In this document: positions 26,189 through 33,276 of the stretch, piece after piece
How the letters are laid out: every line of letters starts with the position of its first letter
How positions within the stretch are numbered: the stretch's first letter is position 1
The notes under the pieces: generated by a model
The model's input: the letters and a program-made list of their open reading frames with translations, nothing else
What the model was told of the DNA's origin: nothing
The model's database searches: none
Made by a program: the position numbers and the translations under genes
NCBI GenBank assembly: GCA_964430855.1
Contig: CAYSHC010000013.1
Span: 1 to 64,000 of the forward strand
Direction: 5' to 3'
Length of the DNA: 64,000 bases
From: JAEZDP01 sp964430855
GTDB lineage: Bacteria > Acidobacteriota > Vicinamibacteria > Vicinamibacterales > Vicinamibacteraceae

Positions 26189-27214
26189 ATGACCGCCGCG
26201 CTCTGGACCGTCGCCATCGTCGCGCTCATCTTCCTGCTGCGCGAAGCCGCCTCGCTCCTCATCCCGCTCGTGATTGCCGTGCTCGTGAGCTATGCGCTCG
26301 AGCCGCTGGTCCGCTGGCTCATGGGACGGCACGTGCCGCGGGTCGTCGCGACGTCCCTCGTCGTCGGCCTCGTGATGGGGAGCGCCGCCTTCGCCCTCTA
26401 CTCCACCCGCGACGACGCGCTGAGCGCGCTGGAGACGCTCCCGCGGGTCGCCCGCGAGCTGCGCGAGGCGTTGTGGGAAGGTCATGACGCGCCTGGCAAG
26501 CCGGTGCAGGAAGTGGCCGAGATGATGTCGGAGGCCTCGGGCGGCGATGGGGCCGCACCACCTGCCCAGCCGTCCCCGTCGTGGGTGTACCTCGGGGTCG
26601 AGACACTCGTGGCCTTCCTCGGCCACGCCACCGTCGTCGTCTTTCTGGTGTTCTTCCTGCTGCTCGCCGGCGATCACGTCGGCGAGCGGCTGGTCGAGAT
26701 CGCCGGCCCCGATCCGCAGCGCCGCATGACGACGCGGCGCATCATCGAGGAGATCAACGCGCAGCTCCAGCGCTTCCTCCTGGTGCGGCTCGCCACCGCC
26801 GTCGTCGTGGCGCTCGCGACGTGGCCGGTGCTGGCGTGGATCGGCGTCGAGCACGCGGCAGGATGGGCCATGCTCGCCGGCATCTTCAATTCCATCCCGT
26901 ATGCCGGGCCGGTACTGGTCTCGGGCGGGCTGCTCGTCGTGGTCTGGGCACAGGCCGGCGACCTTCCGCAGGCGCTGCTCGCCTCCGGCGGCGCGCTTGC
27001 CGTGACCGCGCTCGAGGGCTGGCTCCTGACGCCGATCTGGCTCGGCAAGGCCGAGCGCATGCACGTGCTTGCCGTCTTCCTCGGCGTCCTGTTCTGGACG
27101 TGGATGTGGGGCGCCTGGGGCACCGTGCTCGCGGTCCCGATGCTGGTGGTCCTCAAGGCGGTGGCCGACCGCGTACCACCGCTCCAGCCCTTCGGTCGCC
27201 TGATGGCGCCCTGA
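26189..27214 (+). CDS. AI-2E family transporter (PerM/YdiK-like)
   Basis: A 341-residue polytopic membrane protein of the AI-2E family (UPF0118): N-terminal pair of helices from residue 5, then a central soluble insert with HDAPGKPVQEVAEMM, then the VFLVFFLLLAGDHV helix, ARHxRTxR-like basic segment and the C-terminal MLAGIFNSIPYAGPVL and LEGWLLTPIWLGKAERMH motifs typical of the family. Members were named for autoinducer-2 export but include Na+/H+ antiporters and unassigned transporters, so the name should not be taken as function. The ATG at 26189 directly precedes the first helix. Confidence 0.88.
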   Translation: MTAALWTVAIVALIFLLREAASLLIPLVIAVLVSYALEPLVRWLMGRHVPRVVATSLVVGLVMGSAAFALYSTRDDALSALETLPRVARELREALWEGHDAPGKPVQEVAEMMSEASGGDGAAPPAQPSPSWVYLGVETLVAFLGHATVVVFLVFFLLLAGDHVGERLVEIAGPDPQRRMTTRRIIEEINAQLQRFLLVRLATAVVVALATWPVLAWIGVEHAAGWAMLAGIFNSIPYAGPVLVSGGLLVVVWAQAGDLPQALLASGGALAVTALEGWLLTPIWLGKAERMHVLAVFLGVLFWTWMWGAWGTVLAVPMLVVLKAVADRVPPLQPFGRLMAP

Positions 27215-27342
27215 CCCGGCCGCCTCCGTCCGCCGGCAGCTCGTCCGCGCCTTGCGTTCGGCGTGGAACGACTCGTGCACCTTCCAGGCCTCGGGACCCG
27301 ACTCCGCGTACCGGTACCACCGCACGCGGGCGGAAGTGGGCA

Positions 27343-27849
27343 ATGAACGGACAAGAAGCAGCACCGCCTGTCGCGATCGTCGGCCTCGACGAGGACATGG
27401 TGTTCCAGCACCGAGAGTGGCGGTGGCAGCGTGTCGGGCGCGTGGCGGTAGCCGTGTTCGTGCTCGCGGCGTGCCTGGGCCTGCTCGGCGGCGCGGGACC
27501 TTTCAACCGGACGGAGGCCAGGGCCGACGATGACTCCCTGATCGTCGAGTACGACAGGGTCATCCGGGCGGGGACGCCGACGACCGTGCAGCTGAACGCG
27601 GCGGCGGCCGCGGACTACTGCCTCATCAGTCCTGCGCTCTTCGATGCGCTGGACATCGAGCGCATCGTGCCCGCGCCGCAAGAGGTGGTGCGCGAGCAAG
27701 GGAGCGTACGCCTGCACTTCACCGCGCCCGTGGCCGCGGGCAGCAGCGTGAGGATCGACGCCAGCGCGCCCGGGCCGGGCCGCGTCCGCCTGTGGGCCGC
27801 GCTGGCGGGGCACCGGCCCGTGGCCTTCACGCCGGTGGCGATCTTCTGA
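27343..27849 (+). CDS. Single-pass membrane protein, unknown function, upstream of a DUF421 gene
   Basis: A 168-residue protein with a cytoplasmic 32-residue N-terminus, one helix (about 33-53, VAVAVFVLAACLGLLGGAG) and an exported domain of about 110 residues rich in beta strands (SLIVEYDRVIRAGTPTTVQL, FDALDIERIVPAPQ, VRLHFTAPVAAGSSVRID). I do not recognise a named family; genes of this kind often stand next to YetF-like DUF421 genes, and here it ends 10 bases before one. GGAAGTGGGC before the ATG at 27343 supports the start. Probably a partner of the DUF421 protein. Confidence 0.7.
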   Translation: MNGQEAAPPVAIVGLDEDMVFQHREWRWQRVGRVAVAVFVLAACLGLLGGAGPFNRTEARADDDSLIVEYDRVIRAGTPTTVQLNAAAAADYCLISPALFDALDIERIVPAPQEVVREQGSVRLHFTAPVAAGSSVRIDASAPGPGRVRLWAALAGHRPVAFTPVAIF

Positions 27850-27859
27850 CAAGGACGCC

Positions 27860-28351
27860 ATGGAATCCGTCCTGCGCACCGTCGCCGTCTACGTCTTCGT
27901 CCTCGTGATCTTCCGGATCAGCGGCAAGCGGGCGCTGAGCCAGATCACGACGTTCGACTTCGTCCTCCTCCTCATCATCGGCGAGTCCACCCAGCAGGCG
28001 CTGCTCGGCAACGACTTCTCGGTGATCAACGCCTGGATCGTGATCGCCACCCTGCTGCTCCTGGACTACGGCCTCTCGGCGGTGAAGAGCCGTGTCCCCG
28101 CGGCCGACCCGATGCTCGAAAGCCGGCCCCTGCTGCTCGTCAGCGAAGGCCGGTTCCTCGAGGACCGCGCCGGGCGCGAGGGCGTCGACATCGACGACAT
28201 CCTCGCGGCGAGCCGGACGCTCCATGGACTCATGCGCCTCGATCAGATCCGCTACGCGGTGCTCGAACGCAGCGGGGGCATCTCGATCATTCCGGCAAGC
28301 GAGGAGCAGCAGGCCCGGGCGCAGGCACCAGAGCGTGCTGCCCACCACTAG
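27860..28351 (+). CDS. DUF421 (YetF-like) membrane protein
   Basis: A 163-residue YetF-family protein: three N-terminal helices carrying the conserved RISGKRALSQITTFDFVLLLIIG region (residues about 19-41) and a C-terminal soluble domain (KSRVPAADPMLESRPLLLV to SGGISIIPA). Typical members are 150-230 residues; this one has a single C-terminal domain. DUF421 proteins in Bacillus (YetF, YdfS and others) are spore-resistance or stress-linked and of unknown biochemical function. An AAGGACGCC precedes the ATG. It follows the single-pass protein by 10 bases, so the two are likely an operon. The Gln/Ala-rich C-terminus looks unstructured. Confidence 0.88.
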   Translation: MESVLRTVAVYVFVLVIFRISGKRALSQITTFDFVLLLIIGESTQQALLGNDFSVINAWIVIATLLLLDYGLSAVKSRVPAADPMLESRPLLLVSEGRFLEDRAGREGVDIDDILAASRTLHGLMRLDQIRYAVLERSGGISIIPASEEQQARAQAPERAAHH

Positions 28352-28424
28352 AACCCGCGGTCGCCTGTGCAAGGGCCCGCTGTCGGCGGCGCGCGCGATG
28401 CGGCCGCGAGGAGGAGCACAGTTC

Positions 28425-29318
28425 ATGGACAAGTCAACGAAGGGCCCGACCGATCCCCGCCCGCAGGGCCCCGCCCCGGAGTTCCCGCAGGAGCCCATCG
28501 AGCCGCCGGGCAGCATCGACGAGATGACCCCGGAGGCCGACCACGGCGAGACGACGTACCGCGGCCTGAACCGGCTGACGGGGCGGCGCGCGCTGATCAC
28601 CGGTGGCGACAGCGGCATCGGACGGGCCACCGCGATCGCCTACGCCCGCGAGGGCGCCGACGTGCTGATCAGCTACCTCCCCGAGGAAGCGTCGGACGCG
28701 GAGGACACGTGCAGGTACATCGAGCAGGCCGGCCGCCGCGCCGTGGCCGTCCCGGGCGACATCCAGGACGAGGCACTCTGCGACAAGCTCGTCGATATGG
28801 CGTTCTCCGCGCTCGGCGGCCTCGACATCCTCGTGAACAACGCGGCCTACCAGGTCACGCACGACTCGATTGCCGACTACACGAACGACGAGATCGACAG
28901 GGCGTTCCGCACCAACGTGTACGCGATGTTCTGGCTGTGCCGCGCGGCGCTGCCGCGCATGGTCCCCGGCAGCGTGATCATCAACACGGCCTCGATCCAG
29001 GCGTTCGATCCCAGCGCCCAGCTCCTCGCGTATGCCGCGACGAAGGCGGCCATCGTCAACTTCACGAAGGCGTTGTCGGAGATGGCGATGAAGCAGGGCG
29101 TGCGCGTGAACGCCATTGCGCCGGGCCCCGTCTGGACGCCGCTCATTCCGTCGACAATGCCCGAGGACCACGTCGCGACGTTCGGCAGCAACACCTCGTA
29201 CCAGCGCCCCGCCCAGCCCGTCGAGATTGCCCCTGTGTATGTCTTCCTCGCGTCGGAGGAGGCCCGCTACGTCACCGGCGAGGTCTACGGCGTGACGGGC
29301 GGGCGCACGCCGTACTGA
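28425..29318 (+). CDS. Stress-type short-chain dehydrogenase (YghA/YdaD-like)
   Basis: A 297-residue SDR with a Pro/Glu-rich extension of about 45 residues before the catalytic fold, as in YghA, YdaD and YhdF. The cofactor motif is TGGDSGIGRA; NNAA replaces the usual NNAG; catalytic Ser is in NTASIQAF and Tyr-Lys in YAATKAA. The C-terminus has GEVYGVTGGRTPY, typical of this group. Members are general-stress proteins with uncertain substrates (glucose, ribitol or aldehydes). GAGGAGGAG lies 9 bases before the ATG at 28425. Neighbours (DUF421, secreted protein, YciE) suggest a common stress regulon. Confidence 0.9.
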   Translation: MDKSTKGPTDPRPQGPAPEFPQEPIEPPGSIDEMTPEADHGETTYRGLNRLTGRRALITGGDSGIGRATAIAYAREGADVLISYLPEEASDAEDTCRYIEQAGRRAVAVPGDIQDEALCDKLVDMAFSALGGLDILVNNAAYQVTHDSIADYTNDEIDRAFRTNVYAMFWLCRAALPRMVPGSVIINTASIQAFDPSAQLLAYAATKAAIVNFTKALSEMAMKQGVRVNAIAPGPVWTPLIPSTMPEDHVATFGSNTSYQRPAQPVEIAPVYVFLASEEARYVTGEVYGVTGGRTPY

Positions 29319-29332
29319 CGGGCGTCGCTGGT

Positions 29333-29381
29333 GCACGGCCGACTCAGTGTGGGAGCACGGCTACCCACAACCCGGCCGTGC
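29333..29381. other. Two-tier hairpin after the SDR gene
   Basis: GCACGGCCG (29333-29341) pairs perfectly with CGGCCGTGC (29373-29381). Inside, GTGGG (29349-29353) pairs with CCCAC (29364-29368), with internal loops of 7 and 4 bases and a 10-base terminal loop. It starts 14 bases after the SDR stop. No U tract follows. It may be a terminator of unusual type, an mRNA stabiliser or part of a small RNA. Confidence 0.5.
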
Positions 29382-29495
29382 GCGGACGGCGTCCCTGCTC
29401 CTCGCCCGTGCGGGCGTTCCCACGCATGGCGTGAATCGTGCACTAGGCACGGCGACGGATCGCGTGCCGCGATCGACAGACAAGGAGTTGGAGTC

Positions 29496-30125
29496 ATGAA
29501 GACGACACTCACGGCGTGTTGTGCCGTGCTCGCAGCCGGCGTCATCACCGTGGGCGCGCAAGCCCCCGCCACCCAGCCGCAGCAACCTGCGCAGTCACCC
29601 CAGACGCGGCCGCAGCCCGACCGCGCGCAGCCGGGTCAGTCCGCCGCCGACGCCGGCACCATGACCGTCACCGGGTGCCTCAAGACGTGGGACGGGTCGA
29701 TGAAGGACAGCTCCGGGACGGCGGACAGCGCCGGCGCCACGGGTGCGGCCGGGGCGACGGCGACCCCGCGGTACGTGCTGACCGACGTCGCCATGGAAGG
29801 CGCACAGCACAACCATCCGGGCGCAGGCTCGGCGTCCGGGGCCGCATCGTCGGCCGCCTCCAGCCACGCAGGCCAGACGCTCGCACTGATGGCCGAGGAC
29901 GGGAAGGTCGACTTCAAACCCCACGTCAACCACAAGGTGCAGCTCACCGGAAAGCTCGACGCAAAGGATCAGTCGAGCCAGGGGGCGCCGCAGCAGAGCT
30001 CCACGGGCACGGGCGGCTCGACGGGGACGGCCACGGCCGGCCGTACCGCCCAGTCGATGCCCATGAGCGTCCCGACGTTCAACGTCACGGCGCTCAAGCA
30101 CGTCTCGGCTTCGTGCTCGTCGTAG
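29496..30125 (+). CDS. Secreted Ala/Gly/Ser/Thr-rich protein, unknown function
   Basis: A 209-residue exported protein. A signal peptide (MKTTLTACCAVLAAGVITVGA) is cleaved near residue 21-22. The mature chain is of low complexity (QPQQPAQSPQTRPQPD; GTGGSTGTATAG) with short ordered parts: GTMTVTGCLKTWDG, RYVLTDVAMEG, TLALMAEDGKVDFKPHVNHKVQLTGKL and PTFNVTALKHVSASC. The pattern VTGCL ... HKVQLTGKL ... LKHVS is seen in a group of acidobacterial secreted proteins of unknown role, possibly an OB-like fold. AAGGAGTTGGAG precedes the ATG. Two cysteines (in TGCL and SASC) might form a disulfide. Confidence 0.8.
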   Translation: MKTTLTACCAVLAAGVITVGAQAPATQPQQPAQSPQTRPQPDRAQPGQSAADAGTMTVTGCLKTWDGSMKDSSGTADSAGATGAAGATATPRYVLTDVAMEGAQHNHPGAGSASGAASSAASSHAGQTLALMAEDGKVDFKPHVNHKVQLTGKLDAKDQSSQGAPQQSSTGTGGSTGTATAGRTAQSMPMSVPTFNVTALKHVSASCSS

Positions 30126-30223
30126 CCGGGCAGTAACCACGATGGCAGTCTCCGGGCGTGTGGCGCCCGCGCCTCCGCCCGGGGCCTGCGTTTCCCATAC
30201 ACGACATCCAGGAGGATTCACCC

Positions 30224-30736
30224 ATGCCACAAATGCGCACGCTGCAGGATGCACTGATTGACGAAGTTCGCGACCTTTACCACGCCGAGAAGCAACTGGT
30301 GAAGGCCCTGCCGAAGATGGCCAAGGCCGCCTCGTTCGACGAGTTGCGGACCGCCCTCGAAGACCATCTGGTCGAGACCGAAAACCAGGTCGCCCGCCTC
30401 GAGCGCGTCTTCGAGCTGTTCGACCTCAAGCCGCGGGCCAAGGCCTGCGCGGGCATGGCCGGCATCATCGAGGAAGGCGCCGAGATGCTCGAGGAAGAGG
30501 CCGAGGATTCCGTGCGCGACGCGATGATCATCGCCGCGGCCCAGCGCGCGGAGCACTACGAGATCGCCGCGTACGGCACCGCATGCGCGTGGGCCGAGGA
30601 GCTCGGGCTTGCGGATGTCGCCACGCAGCTGCGCGAGACCCTCGAGGAGGAGTCGGCAGCCGACAAGAAGCTCACCTCCCTGGCCGAGGGCCGCATCAAC
30701 GCCGCGGCCACCTCCGGGGCGGAAGTAGCGAACTAG
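30224..30736 (+). CDS. YciE/YciF-family ferritin-like protein (DUF892)
   Basis: A 170-residue DUF892 protein: a ferritin-like four-helix bundle with the family opening LQDALIDEVRDLYHAEKQLVKALPKM, then HLVETENQVARLERVFE, and in the second half AAQRAEHYEIAAYGT. Glu and His of these helices (EVRDLYHAEKQ; EDHLVETE; RAEHYEIA) are the predicted di-iron ligands. YciE and YciF of enterobacteria respond to stress and stationary phase; iron binding is suggested by structure. GGAGGATT lies 8 bases before the ATG. It closes the stress-type group and converges on pckG, with small hairpins between them. Confidence 0.93.
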   Translation: MPQMRTLQDALIDEVRDLYHAEKQLVKALPKMAKAASFDELRTALEDHLVETENQVARLERVFELFDLKPRAKACAGMAGIIEEGAEMLEEEAEDSVRDAMIIAAAQRAEHYEIAAYGTACAWAEELGLADVATQLRETLEEESAADKKLTSLAEGRINAAATSGAEVAN

Positions 30737-30801
30737 ACGCAAGGCGTCTGTCGCAGAGCGACCACGACGGGGCGGGGGGCACCGAGCCTTCCGCCCTGTT
30801 G

Positions 30802-32622
30802 TCACATGCGGCAGATGAACAGCTCGCGCTCGAAGATCATCTCCTTCGGCAGGTGCGAGTGCAGCTGGAGGAACAATTCCTCGTGCTCGATGACCTCGCG
30901 CCGCCACTCGGCGGGGTCGAACGCCTGCACCTGTTCGAACTGCTCTTCCGGATAGTCGAGCCCACGCCAGTCGATGTCCTCGTAGCGCGGCATCCAGCCG
31001 AGCGCCGACTCGCGCGTCGGCACACGCCCACGGACGCGTTCGACGATCCAGCGCAGGATGCGCATGTTGTCGCTGAAGCCGGGCCAGAGATACCTGCCGT
31101 CGGCGTCCTTGCGGAACCAGTTCACGTGGAAGATCTTCGGCGTCTCCGACAGCGATCGCTGCATCGTGATCCAGTGCCGGAAGTAGTCGCCCATGTGATA
31201 GCCGCAGAACGGCAGCATGGCCATGGGATCGCGCCGCACACGGCCCACGGCACCGGTTGCCGCCGCCGTCGTCTCCGAGCCCATCGTGGCGCCCATGTAC
31301 ACGCCCGACGTCCAGTTGAACGACTGGTAGACGAGCGGGATCGTCGTCGCGCGCCGTCCGCCGAAGACGATGGCGCTGATTGGGACGCCGGTCGGGTCGT
31401 GGAACGCCGGGTCGATGGTCGGGCACTGCGTGATGGGCGCGGTGAAGCGGGCGTTCGGGTGCGCTGCGGTGACGCCCTGCTCGCGGCCGATCTCCGGCGT
31501 CCACCTGTTGCCCTGCCAGTCGATGCACTCCGCCGGCGGCTCGTCGGTCATCCCCTCCCACCACACCCCGCCGTCGGGCGTGAGCGCCACGTTGGTGAAG
31601 ATCGTGTTGCGCGAGATGGTGGCCATCGCGTTCGGGTTGGTCTTCATCGACGTCCCGGGCGCCACCCCGAACATGCCCGCCTCCGGGTTGATCGCGCGCA
31701 GTCGGCCCTCCGCGTCCGGCCTGAGCCAGGCGATGTCGTCGCCGATCGTGGTGACCTTCCATCCCTCCATCGCCGCGGGCGGCACCAGCATCGCGAGGTT
31801 CGTCTTGCCGCACGCGCTCGGGAACGCGGCCGCGATGTAGGTCTTCTCGCCCTGCGGATCCTCGACGCCGAGGATCAGCATGTGCTCGGCCATCCAGCCC
31901 TCGTCGCGCGCCATGGCCGACGCGATGCGCAGGCCGAAACACTTCTTGCCGAGCAGCGCGTTGCCTCCATAGCCGGACCCGTAGGACCAGATCTCGCGTG
32001 TCTCCGGGAAGTGGACGATGTATTTCTCCTCGTTGCAGGGCCAGGGCACGTCGCGCTGGCCCGGGGCGAGGGGCGCGCCGACGCTGTGCAGGCAGGGCAC
32101 GACGCGCTTGACGTCCTTGTCGATCTCCTTCAGCACGCGCAGGCCGATGCGCGCCATGATGCGCATGCTCGCCACCACGTACGGCGAGTCGGTGAGCTGC
32201 ACGCCGATCTGCGACATCGGCGAGCCGACCTCCCCCATGCTGTAGGCCAGCACGTACATCGTGCGGCCCGCCATCGCGCCCCTGAACTTCGCCCGCAGCG
32301 TGCGGCGCATCTCGAAAGGATTCACCCAGTTGTTCGTCGGGCCGGCGCTGTCCTTCGACAGCGAGCAGACGAAGGTGCGCTGCTCCACCCTGGCCACGTC
32401 GGACGCGTCCGACCGCGCAAGGTAGCAGTTCGGCCACAGCTCCTCGTTGAGTCTGATGAGCGTGCCCGTCTCGACCATCTGTGCGCAGAGGGCGTCGTAC
32501 TCTTCCTGCGAGCCGTCCACCCAGTGCACGGCGGCCGGCGTGGTCAGCGCCCGCATCTTCTCCACCCAGCGGAGCAGGTGCGGATTGGTGGCAAGCGGAA
32601 CGGACGGATCTCGCTGGGGCAT
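30802..32622 (-). CDS. pckG: Phosphoenolpyruvate carboxykinase (GTP)
   Basis: A 606-residue GTP-dependent PEPCK, full length for the family. It converts oxaloacetate plus GTP to PEP, CO2 and GDP. Signatures: P-loop AAFPSACGKTNLAM with the family's reactive C271, K273 and T274; PNCYLARSDASDVARVE substrate-binding stretch; KKCFGLRIAS; GDDIAWL metal site; and NWFRKD near the nucleotide pocket. It stands alone, converging on the DUF892 gene and diverging from the ECF gene. TATGAT at 32637-32632 on the minus strand would give a transcript starting about 3 bases before the ATG. It can drain oxaloacetate from tartrate use, by pathway logic. Confidence 0.97.
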   Translation of the reverse strand: MPQRDPSVPLATNPHLLRWVEKMRALTTPAAVHWVDGSQEEYDALCAQMVETGTLIRLNEELWPNCYLARSDASDVARVEQRTFVCSLSKDSAGPTNNWVNPFEMRRTLRAKFRGAMAGRTMYVLAYSMGEVGSPMSQIGVQLTDSPYVVASMRIMARIGLRVLKEIDKDVKRVVPCLHSVGAPLAPGQRDVPWPCNEEKYIVHFPETREIWSYGSGYGGNALLGKKCFGLRIASAMARDEGWMAEHMLILGVEDPQGEKTYIAAAFPSACGKTNLAMLVPPAAMEGWKVTTIGDDIAWLRPDAEGRLRAINPEAGMFGVAPGTSMKTNPNAMATISRNTIFTNVALTPDGGVWWEGMTDEPPAECIDWQGNRWTPEIGREQGVTAAHPNARFTAPITQCPTIDPAFHDPTGVPISAIVFGGRRATTIPLVYQSFNWTSGVYMGATMGSETTAAATGAVGRVRRDPMAMLPFCGYHMGDYFRHWITMQRSLSETPKIFHVNWFRKDADGRYLWPGFSDNMRILRWIVERVRGRVPTRESALGWMPRYEDIDWRGLDYPEEQFEQVQAFDPAEWRREVIEHEELFLQLHSHLPKEMIFERELFICRM

Positions 32623-32631
32623 GGTGTCGCG

Positions 32632-32637
32632 ATCATA
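32632..32637 (-). promoter_or_regulatory. -10-like hexamer TATGAT before pckG
   Basis: TATGAT on the minus strand predicts a start near 32625, 3 bases before the pckG ATG (32622). No clear -35 element is visible 17 bases upstream. Confidence 0.35.
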
Positions 32638-32696
32638 GCGTGCAGCGCGCGCGATCGCGGGCGCATACGGACTGGACGAGCCCGGCCGTCTGCGGA

Positions 32697-32702
32697 CACA
32701 AT
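32697..32702 (+). promoter_or_regulatory. -10-like hexamer CACAAT before the ECF gene
   Basis: CACAAT ends 7 bases before the GTG at 32709, so the predicted transcription start coincides with the start codon. The hexamer is a weak match to TATAAT. Confidence 0.25.
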
Positions 32703-32708
32703 CGACGC

Positions 32709-33254
32709 GTGTCTGCTCAGTCGCTTGCCTCGTCCCGGCTCCTGACCCTGCCTGCCGCCGCGCCCCGCGCCCTCACGGTGCAGGCCCTCCTCGTGGTCGC
32801 CGCGGCGTGGGTGCTGCCGGCGGTCGCGCACCTGACCGGCCTCCCCGTCGGCGTGCTGCTGCCGATGCACTGGCCCGTGCTCCTCGCCGGCCTCTGCTAC
32901 GGCTGGCGATCCGGCCTGGTCGTCGGCGCCTCGGCGCCCCTTGTCAGCTACCTGCTGTCGGGGATGCCGCCACCCCCGATGCTGCCCCCGATGGTCGCGG
33001 AGCTTGCCGTCTATGGCGGCGTGGCCGGCCTGCTGCGCGAGCAGTGGGGCCGCAGCCGCGTCGAGGCGATGCTCGGGGCCGTGGTCGCGGGCCGCGCCGC
33101 CTTCGTCGGCGTCAAGCTCGCCGGCGGCGCCATCGCCCTCCCGCTCGCCGAGTACCTGCGCCTGTCGCTCCTGCCGGGCGTGCCGGCGATGGTCGCGCAG
33201 GTGCTCATGCTGCCCGTGCTCGCGGCCTGGTGGGTGCGCCGGGAGGCCCGGTAG
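32709..33254 (+). CDS. ECF transporter S component-like membrane protein
   Basis: A 181-residue protein of six hydrophobic segments with the hallmark of ECF S components of the PanT/HmpT-like type: GVLLPMHWPVLLAGLCYGWRSG, a GASAPLVSYLLSGMPPPPMLPPM loop and ELAVYGGVAGLLRE (residues about 46-120). S components bind a vitamin or its precursor and dock to an EcfT/EcfA module. No such module is in the window, so it must use a shared one elsewhere or work alone. It starts with GTG without a ribosome site; a -10-like hexamer lies 7 bases upstream. The substrate cannot be read from the sequence. Confidence 0.83.
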   Translation: MSAQSLASSRLLTLPAAAPRALTVQALLVVAAAWVLPAVAHLTGLPVGVLLPMHWPVLLAGLCYGWRSGLVVGASAPLVSYLLSGMPPPPMLPPMVAELAVYGGVAGLLREQWGRSRVEAMLGAVVAGRAAFVGVKLAGGAIALPLAEYLRLSLLPGVPAMVAQVLMLPVLAAWWVRREAR

Positions 33255-33276
33255 CGCCGGGCGTGCGCGCCGGGCA

